A DNA stretch of 51,995 nt. Origin: Cupriavidus sp. UYMMa02A. GTDB lineage: Bacteria; Pseudomonadota; Gammaproteobacteria; Burkholderiales; Burkholderiaceae. Shown here in pieces: positions 45,147-51,995 of this stretch. A model generated the notes under the pieces. The model worked only from the letters and a program-made list of their open reading frames with translations. It was not told the origin of the DNA and searched no databases. The stretch is from positions 1 to 51,995 of the forward strand of contig LRMT01000055.1 of NCBI GenBank assembly GCA_001725945.1, in the 5' to 3' direction. The position numbers and the translations under genes were made by a program. Positions within the stretch are counted from its first letter, which is position 1; every line of letters starts with the position of its first letter.

Positions 45147-47406
45147 ATGAACCGCCGCTCCCAACGCACCCCCATCGCCACTGCGCTGATCGCGCTTTTT
45201 GCCGCCCCCGCCGCAAGCTTTGCCCAGCAGGCACCTGCCCCAGCCGCGCCCGCGCAACAGGCAGCGCCTGCCACGACGCTGCAAGAAGTCGTCGTCAACG
45301 GCGCCGCGTCGCGCGACGATTTCAACGCGGCCAGGAATTCCATCAGCAAACTACCTGAGGATCTGCGCGACGTGCCGCAGTCGGTCACGGTGGTGAACAA
45401 GGCGCTGATGGAATCGCAGGGAGTGAGTTCGCTGGCCGACGCGCTGCGCAACGTGCCGGGCATCACCATCGGCGGCGCCGCGAAGGCGGCCAGATCGGCA
45501 ACAACATCAACCTGAACGGCTTCTCGGCCCGTACCGACATCTACCTGGATGGCTTCCGCGATCGCGGCCAGTACTACCGCGACACGTTCGCGCTGGATTC
45601 GGTGGAAGTGCTGATGGGGCCGTCGTCGATGCTGTTCGGACGCGGCTCCACTGGCGGCGTGATCAACCAGGTCAGCAAGAAGCCGCAGATGAAGGCAGCC
45701 ACCGAAGTGACGGGCTCGGTCACCACCAACGGGCTGGTGCGCGCCACGGCGGACTACAACACGCCTACCGGCGACACCTCGGCCTTCCGCATCTCGGCCA
45801 TGGCACAGGACGGGCGGCCGAGCACGCGTGACGAGATGACGGTGCAGGACTTCGGCATCGCGCCGTCGTGGCGGCTGGGCATCGGTACGCCCACCGAAAT
45901 CACCCTGTCGGCGCTGCTGCAGCACAACCACGACATGCCTGACTACGGCTTCTCGAACCTGAACGGCCACCCGACCAATGTCGACCGCAACACCTTCTAC
46001 GGCTTCACCGACGACCGCACCAACCAGGACATCGCCGCGCTGAACGCCAGCATCTCGCACAAGTTCTCGCCGAACCTGCGCCTGCGCAACCAGACGCAGT
46101 TCAACTATGTGGAAACCGATGCACGGGAGACCGCGCCGAACTCGGTCGGCTCCGTCAGCGCCCGGGGCTTCACGCCGCTGACCACCAGCACCCTGCCGCT
46201 GGACCAGCTGTTCGTGCGCCTGCAAAGCCACGACCGCAAGATCCGCGACTATTCGATCTTCAACCAGACCGAACTGACCGCCAACTTCGATACCGGCGCA
46301 GTCAAGCACACGCTGCTGGTCGGCGCGGAGATCGGCCATGACGGCTACAACAACCAGAACTACTACCGCAACGGCAGCTGCAACGGGCAGCCGCTGGTCA
46401 GCGGAACAACCGCCGCGACGGTGGGTTACGTTGCCTGCGAACCGCTGGTCAACCCCACCTACACGGCCTCGCCCGCCAACGTGGCCACCAGCACCGGCAA
46501 TCTGCAAGGCGGTTCGGCAAATACGATTGCCGCCTACCTGAACGATTCGATCGAGTTCAGCAAGCAATGGAAGGCCGTAGCCGGCGTGCGCTATGACCGC
46601 TACATCGCCAGCATCAGCAACTCCATCAACGCATCCAACTCCGCCGGCGCTCCGTACTTCAGCACCGCGCTGGCCAGCGCCGACCAGGCCGTCAACTTCA
46701 CCAGCGTTCGCCTTGGCGGCATCTGGCAGCCGACGGAGGCGCAGTCCTATTATGTGTCGTATGGGACGTCGTTCAACCCGTCGCTGGAGCAGCTCGTCGG
46801 CACCGTCGGCCAGCAGAACCTGGAGCCGGAGAAGAACAAGTCGTATGAAGTCGGCGGCAAATGGGACCTGATGGGCGGCGACCTGTCGCTGACCTCGGCG
46901 GTGTTCCAGATCACCAAGGACACGCCCGCAGCCAGATCGACGCCACCACCTACGCGCTGTCCGGCAAGATCCGCGTGAAGGGCTTCCGCGCCGGCGCTAC
47001 GGGGCACATTACCAACAAGTGGCAGGTGTTTGCCGGCTATACCTACCTGGACGGCGAGATTATCAACGGCATTGCCGCCAACACTGCCGGCAAGGTGCCC
47101 ACCAACACCCCCAAGCACACCGCCACGGCCTGGACCAGCTATACCTTCCTGCCCAACTGGGAAGTGGGCGGCGGCGCTTTCTATATGTCAGAGCGCTTTG
47201 CCAACAACACCAATACGGTCCAGGTGGCCAGCTTCGTGCGCTGGGACGGCATGGTGGCCTATCACCAGCCGAAGTACGATGTGCGCCTGAACCTGTTCAA
47301 CATCTTCGACAAGAAGTATTACGATGCGCTGATCCAGTCCGACGGCGGGCGCTCGGTGCCGGGCACGGGCCGCACCGCCATGCTGTCGTTCACGTATCGT
47401 ATGTAA
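45147..47406 (+). CDS. fiu: TonB-dependent catecholate siderophore receptor, Fiu-like (frameshifted)
   Basis: Outer-membrane receptor for ferric siderophores. A signal peptide (to FAQQ) is followed by a TonB-box-like LQEVVVNG, the plug (DVPQSVTVVNKALMESQGV, YLDGFRDRGQYYRDTFALDS, GRGSTGGVINQVSKKP) and the barrel, ending LNLFNIFDKKYYDALIQSDG and SFTYRM. Two missing bases (near 45480 and 46930) are inferred; corrected, 753 residues. The next gene is piuC, the standard partner of Fiu/PiuA receptors. The exact siderophore is unproven. Confidence 0.9.
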
Positions 47407-47417
47407 GGAAAGCCGCC

Positions 47418-48104
47418 ATGCTGGTCGTCATCCCCGAGGTCCTCACCGCCGAACAGGTCAGCGCCGTGTGCGAACGGCTGGAACAGGCGGGCGAAGCCTG
47501 GGTCGACGGCCGCGTCACGGCCGGCTACTCGGGCGCGCCGGTCAAGTTCAACCAGCAGATCGACGAACGCTCCGAGGTGGCGCTCGAGTGCCAGCGCCTG
47601 ATCCTTGGCATGCTCGAGCGCAACCCGCGCTTCATCAGCGCGGCGCTGCCCAATATCGTCTACCCGCCGATGTTCAACCGCTACAGCGAGGGCATGACCT
47701 TCGGCGCGCATGTGGACGGCAGCGTGCGCATCCATCCGCATGACGGACGCAAGCTGCGCACCGACATCTCGGCCACGCTGTTCCTGTCGCCGCGCGACAG
47801 CTACGACGGCGGCGAGCTGCAGGTGCAGGACACCTACGGCATGCATGCGGTCAAGCTGGAAGCCGGCGACATGGTGGTCTACCCGGCCACCAGCCTGCAC
47901 CAGGTCACGCCGATCACGCGCGGCACGCGCGTGGCCAGCTTCTTCTGGATCCAGAGCCTGATACGCGACGACACGCAGCGCGGGCTGCTGTTCGATATGG
48001 ACAATGCGATCCAGCGGCTGAACCAGACCGGCGCGGACGAAGAAGCACGCCGCACGCTGGTGGGGTGCTATCACAACCTGCTGCGGCAGTGGAGCGAGAC
48101 CTGA
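47418..48104 (+). CDS. piuC: PKHD-type Fe(II)/2-oxoglutarate hydroxylase PiuC
   Basis: The 228-residue product has the iron-binding triad and 2-oxoglutarate Arg of the family: His98 and Asp100 (FGAHVDGSVR), His161 (TSLHQVTPI) and Arg171 (RGTRVASFFW). PiuC/YbiX genes lie beside catecholate siderophore receptors and are Fur-controlled; their substrate is unknown. It starts 11 bases after the receptor stop. The frame is intact. Confidence 0.94.
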   Translation: MLVVIPEVLTAEQVSAVCERLEQAGEAWVDGRVTAGYSGAPVKFNQQIDERSEVALECQRLILGMLERNPRFISAALPNIVYPPMFNRYSEGMTFGAHVDGSVRIHPHDGRKLRTDISATLFLSPRDSYDGGELQVQDTYGMHAVKLEAGDMVVYPATSLHQVTPITRGTRVASFFWIQSLIRDDTQRGLLFDMDNAIQRLNQTGADEEARRTLVGCYHNLLRQWSET

Positions 48105-48137
48105 GGGCGGCGTCGGACGAACCGACCGAAACAATGC

Positions 48138-48171
48138 AAAAGGCCGGGTGGCATGGAGCCACCCGGCCTTT
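48138..48171. terminator. Bidirectional terminator between the two iron loci
   Basis: GGCCGGGTGGC and GCCACCCGGCC pair around a five-base loop, flanked by AAAA on the left and TTTGCTTT on the right, between convergent piuC and the second receptor. Confidence 0.88.
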
Positions 48172-48193
48172 GCTTTCCGCCTCCTGCTGCGCC

Positions 48194-50316
48194 TTACATG
48201 CGATACCGGATGGTCGCCATCACGCTGCGCGGCGCGCCCGGCATGTTCAGGTTCGGATTGGTGCCGTGCGCCGAGACGATGTAGCTCTTGTCGAACAAGT
48301 TGTACACGTTCAGCTGCGCTTCGAATGCGCCACGGCGGTACCAGGCCATCATGTCGGCCGTCACGTAGCCGGGCAGCGTGACCGTGTTGAGCGGATCGGC
48401 ATAACGCGCGCCAACCAGGTTCAGGCCGGCACCGACGCCGAAACCATACCCGAGGCTCTTGGTCAGCCACGCGTTGCCCGAGTGGCGCGGCGTGATCGTG
48501 GCGCGCTTGCCCTGCAGCGCCGCGGTGGACTTGGTGACTGTGGCATCCAGGTAGGCGTAGCCGCCAGAAAGCGCCAGCCGCTGCCGAGCTCGGCGGCACC
48601 GGAGATTTCCAAGCCATCGGTGCGCTGCTCGCCGATCGGGATCAGCGCCGTGTTGGTGGCATTGGCCACCTTGATATTGGTGCGCTCCAGGCGGAAGACC
48701 GAGACCGTCGCACTGGCCTTGCCGTCCAGGAAGTCATACTTGGCGCCGACTTCGGTGTTGTTGGTGGTCTCCGGAGCGAGCTGCGTATTGTTGGCCGCCA
48801 GCGCGAAAGCCTCGCCGGACGGCTGGAACGACTTGCTCCACGACACGTAGTACGACTGTGCCTTCGACGGCTGCCATACCAGGCCGGCGCGCGGGCTCCA
48901 GGCATTGTCGGTGCGGGACAGGTTCTGCAGGCCGGCGATGTTCTGCAGCGTTTCCTGCTCGAAGTGGTCGTAGCGCAAGCCTACCAGCGCCTTCCACTGC
49001 TCGCTGAAGCTGACCATGTCCTGCGTGTAGAACGCCAGCGTATTAAAGACGCCCAGGTTATTGGTAGCCGGCGTGCCCGGGGCCAGGCGCGCCAGCGTTG
49101 GCAGCACCGGGTTGAACAGGTCGAACGTGCCCGGCACGGGCTTGGTGTTGTTGACCTGGTTCTTGTTCTGCTGGCCGATTTCCATACCGTACAGCAGTTC
49201 ATGCTGCATGCCGAGGAAGCTGGCCTTCTGCGTCAGGTCGGTCTGGTTGAACCAACCATGCTCCTCGCGGCCGACATTGCCGTGGTTCATGGTGAAGGTC
49301 TGCGCCGCTTCATTGACCGTGCTGGTCAGCGTGTTGTTGCGGTCCAGCGAATAGTGGTAGTAACGCGTGGCGTTGCGGATCGACCAGTTGTCGTTGAAGC
49401 GATGGTTGATCGTGGCCGTGCCCGAGTACACGCGCGATTGCGAGTAATCGGCGTCGCGCGCGTTGGCCGCGCCGTAGTAGCGCGAGGCCGGCACGTCGAC
49501 CGGCCGGCCCTTGTACGCCGGGATGCCGAAGTCCGTCACGCGGCGGTCTTCAAGGTAGTCGGCCTGCAGCAGCACCGTGGTCTGCGGCGCCAGCCGGAAT
49601 TCGACCGACGGCGCGATGGCCTTGCGGTCCAGGAACTGCTGCGAGCGGTAGCTGTTGGCCTTCTCCACCGCGCCGGTGATGCGGAAGGCGGCAGCGCCAT
49701 CGGCGAACACGCGGCCGACGTCAGCCTCGGCGCGGCGGTCGGCCCACATGCCGTAGCTCAGCGCAAAGTCGGTGACATCGATGCCCGGCTTCTTGCTCAC
49801 GCGGTTGATCAGGCCGCCCGACGAGCCACGGCCGTACAGCACGGCCGCCGGCCCCTTGATGACCTCGACGCGATCCACATTGGACAGGTCACGGAAGTAC
49901 AGCGCGTCGTCACGGATGCCGTCGACGAACTGGTCGGCAATCGCGGTAAAGCCGCGGATCGACACCTGGTCGCGCTGGCCATCGCCGGTGGAGAACGACA
50001 CCCCCGGCACGTTCTTCAGCGCGTCCTGCATCGAGGTGGCGTGCTGGTCGCGCATGACATCGGCCGTGACCACGTTGACGGTCTGCGGCACATCGCGCAG
50101 CGGCGCCTCGGTTTTGGTGGCGCTGACCGTCCTGGACGGGTTGTAGCCCGTGCCGAGGTCCTGGCCGGTATCGGCCTTGACCGTGACTTCAGGCAGGCTC
50201 TGCTGGGCCGCTACGGCCCCGCTGGTCTCCTCTGCATGGGCGAAACCCGTCAGCATCGGCTGGCAGGCGAAGAGCGCGAGAACGGCGCGGTGGACCGGGT
50301 GCAATTTGAGGCTCAT
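48194..50316 (-). CDS. TonB-dependent siderophore receptor (frameshifted once)
   Basis: A second ferric-siderophore receptor. The start MSLKLHPVHRAVLALFACQP is a signal peptide. LPEVTVKAD follows, then the plug with DVPQTVNVVTADVMRDQHAT, FRDLSNVDRVEVIKGPAAVL and GRGSSGGLINRVSKKPG, and the barrel. One base missing near 48580 shifts the last strands; corrected, they read LNVYNLFDKSYIVSAHGTNP and end ATIRYRM, 707 residues in all. AGGG precedes the ATG. It differs clearly from the first receptor, so it probably takes another siderophore. Confidence 0.91.
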
Positions 50317-50353
50317 TTCCCTGTAATTTTTTGTAATGCAACGCGTAAAATAC

Positions 50354-50387
50354 GACTCATTATCATTTACAAAGGGAGCGAGGTCAA
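50354..50387 (-). promoter_or_regulatory. Promoter and Fur box of the second receptor
   Basis: On the minus strand TTGACC (50387-50382) and GATAAT (50364-50359) are 17 bases apart. The -10 element lies inside AAATGATAATGAGT, a Fur-box-like sequence (about 12 of 19 consensus positions). Binding of Fur there would block RNA polymerase. Confidence 0.7.
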
Positions 50388-50477
50388 ATTTGCGACGAAA
50401 TAACCGCATTGGCCGTGTTGCTCATACGTGCTACACGTCACATATCGGATACGTCCGATGCTGCTGCCTTACGCTCA

Positions 50478-51355
50478 TCATCCGAACTGCTCGGCCAGCG
50501 CACCACGGGCGGCGGCAATGAAATCCGGTTCGCCACGCTTGGCAGGCAACAGGAAGAATTCGGCTTCCGGCAGCGCGGGCAGGCCCAGCCGCCGCTGGCT
50601 CGGGGCATCCAGCGGCGCCACGCCCGGGCCGATCGCCGATGCATTCAGGCAGGACAGTCCCAGCCCTGCCGCCAGCGCCAGGTGCAACCCGGCCACACCC
50701 GACGCGGAATGCGCGATCTCGAACGGCCGGCGCTTGCGCATCAGCAGCTTCACGACGAACTGGTGCAGCGAGCACGAATCGGGCAGCAGCACCAGCGGCA
50801 GTGTTTGCGGCAAGCGCCCGCCTCGCCCTGTGCCGACACCCACGACAGCGCTTCGCGCCGCAGCAGGGTGCCGCGGCGTGCAGCACCGTGCCCGCGCGTG
50901 CCGACGATGCGCATGCTCAGGCCGATATCGAAGGCATCCATGTCCGCCGTGGCATCGATCACGGCGCTCTTCATCACCGTGACATGCAGGCGCAGCAAGG
51001 GGTGGCGCTCGCGCAGCCGGCGCAGCATGCCGGCGATCTCGGCGGGGCGGAAGTAGTCCGTCACGGCCAGCCTCAGCTCGCCTTCCAGCGCGCGGCCGCG
51101 CAGCTCCTGCAGCGCCATGTCGTTGAGGGCCAGGATGCGCCGCGCGTGCTCCAGCAGGCGGGTCCCGGCGGGCGTGGGCGCCGCGCCTTTCCTGCCGCGC
51201 GTGAGCAGCGGCACGCCCGCGCGCTCCTCGAGCTTGCGCAACTGCTCGCTGACCGAAGACTGCGACAGGAACAGGCGCGGCGCGGCGGCGGACAGGCTGC
51301 CGCTGTCCGCCACCATGACGAACGTGCGCAACTGGTCGGTATCGAATCCGCGCAT
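50478..51355 (-). CDS. LysR-family transcriptional regulator (frameshifted)
   Basis: The N-terminal helix-turn-helix is clear (LRTFVMVADSGSLSAAAPRL, then FLSQSSVSEQLRKLEERAGV and LLTRGRKG), followed by an effector domain. One missing base near 50818 splits it; corrected, 292 residues ending in ARGALAEQFG. It is divergent from the tautomerase gene, with a 9-bp inverted repeat between them, so it probably controls that gene and itself. The effector is unknown. Confidence 0.88.
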
Positions 51356-51370
51356 GGCGATCTCCTCATG

Positions 51371-51419
51371 ATTCGGAGAATCCGATGGTTCATATCGGAA
51401 CTTCCCGCTTTTCCGATAT
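51371..51419. promoter_or_regulatory. LysR operator between regulator and tautomerase
   Basis: ATATCGGAA (51392-51400) and TTCCGATAT (51411-51419) form a perfect 9-bp inverted repeat with a 10-base spacer. A further related half, ATTCGGAGAATCCGAT, lies at 51371-51386. The repeated TCGGA/TCCGA core fits a LysR binding region in a divergent promoter. Confidence 0.65.
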
Positions 51420-51470
51420 TACACCGGCGCCTACCATGGCATCACCAACACCATGAAACAGGAGCCAGCC

Positions 51471-51863
51471 ATGCCCCACATCAACCTGCAGATCTCCGGC
51501 CAGCCCGATGCCGCCCTGACTCGCCGCAGCGCCGCCGCGGTGTCAGAGCTTACGCAGCGCGTGCTCGGCAAGAAGCCCGATGTCATCGCCATCGCGGTCC
51601 AGTACGTGCCGCGCGAGCAGTGGATCATCGGCGGCGAGGCGCTGTCAGAAACCGGGCGCAATGCGTTCCATCTCGATATCAGCGTGACCGATGAGACGAA
51701 CACCAAGGCTGAAAAGGCGGCCTATCTGAAGGCCGTGTTCGAGACGCTGTCGGAGCTGATCGGCAATGTGCATCCGGTGTCGTATATCCATGTGATCGAC
51801 GCGCGCGCGGCGGCGTATGGGTACGGCGGGTTGACGCAGGAGTATCGGCATCAGCATGGGTGA
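51471..51863 (+). CDS. Tautomerase-superfamily protein
   Basis: The 130-residue product begins MPHINLQISGQPD, so Pro1 would be exposed after Met removal, as in 4-oxalocrotonate tautomerases and MIF-like enzymes. At this length it spans two beta-alpha-beta units (second part ISVTDETNTKAEKAAYLKAV). AGGAG precedes the ATG at 51471. It is divergent from a LysR gene with an operator-like repeat between. Substrate unknown. Confidence 0.88.
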   Translation: MPHINLQISGQPDAALTRRSAAAVSELTQRVLGKKPDVIAIAVQYVPREQWIIGGEALSETGRNAFHLDISVTDETNTKAEKAAYLKAVFETLSELIGNVHPVSYIHVIDARAAAYGYGGLTQEYRHQHG

Positions 51864-51899
51864 GTGGGCGAGCGCCGCACGAACTCCCTCTAGACTGCT

Positions 51900-51925
51900 C
51901 CCCTCTCCCGCGTGCGGGAGAGGGG
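51900..51925. repeat. CCCCTCTCCCGC inverted repeat, copy at the right end
   Basis: A perfect 12-bp inverted repeat with a two-base loop, the best copy of the palindrome seen also at 30-54. A further half-copy (CCCTCTCCCCGCC) starts near 51983 and runs off the window. Confidence 0.75.
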
Positions 51926-51995
51926 TTGGGGGAGAGGGCCAGAGCCCCCATGAAATGCAGCCTGTCGCATCGAGATACGCCGCCCTCTCCCCGCC

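Overview
The window is a GC-rich stretch of bacterial chromosome. Gene content and order (leuS-lptE-holA; bamE divergent from fur; tkt-gap; mpl-yqiA-ubiC; tlpA-like-aroQ-accB-accC-prmA; fiu-piuC) fit a betaproteobacterium of the Burkholderiaceae, most likely Cupriavidus or a close relative. This is judged from recalled synteny and protein character, not from a database search. Most of it is core housekeeping DNA. I see no rRNA, tRNA, insertion sequence, prophage or CRISPR array.

The sequence carries many single-base indels. I count about 36 in 22 genes, roughly 31 apparent deletions and 5 insertions, and several hit genes expected to be essential (leuS, holA, gap, accessory steps of wall and ubiquinone synthesis). 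In every case adding or removing the indels restores a gene length divisible by three and a normal family length. I therefore annotate each as one gene with a probable assembly error, not as a pseudogene.

Layout. 0-6 kb, minus strand: holA, lptE, leuS, dapB, bamE. 6.2 kb: fur, divergent from bamE. 6.7-11.2 kb, minus: a LysR regulator, gap, tkt. 11.5-13.3 kb, plus: a VOC protein, rsmE, a YidB-like protein. 13.4-14.4 kb, minus: a secreted guanyl-specific RNase with an overlapping barstar-like inhibitor. 14.8-17.1 kb: maeB, behind a palindromic operator. 17.4-19.6 kb, plus: thiL, pgpA, pncC. 19.7-23.1 kb: pyrF, an EamA transporter, then a promoter, attenuator-like RNA and corA. 23.2-28.1 kb, minus: mtgA, aroE, a TonB-like protein and an RNB exoribonuclease. 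28.2-31.6 kb, minus: fabG, ubiC, yqiA, mpl. 31.8-40.8 kb, plus: an unknown conserved protein, a TlpA-like thioredoxin, aroQ, accB, accC, prmA, a DUF3426 zinc-ribbon protein, tpx, a PfkB kinase and a glycine-zipper lipoprotein. 41.1-43.1 kb: a histone H1-like gene preceded by about 1.5 kb of unusual non-coding DNA. 43.1-51.9 kb: DUF2147, a Bug-type solute-binding protein, two Fur-type TonB siderophore receptors (one paired with piuC), and a LysR-tautomerase divergent pair.

The most interesting signals are regulatory. The corA leader has a sigma70-like promoter, a terminator hairpin and a mutually exclusive antiterminator pairing. The H1-like gene lies 547 nt downstream of a strong promoter with a hairpin-rich leader. 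The RNase-barstar pair is the best candidate for a toxin-immunity type system. Iron control recurs: fur itself is here, and both receptor promoters overlap Fur-box-like sequences.
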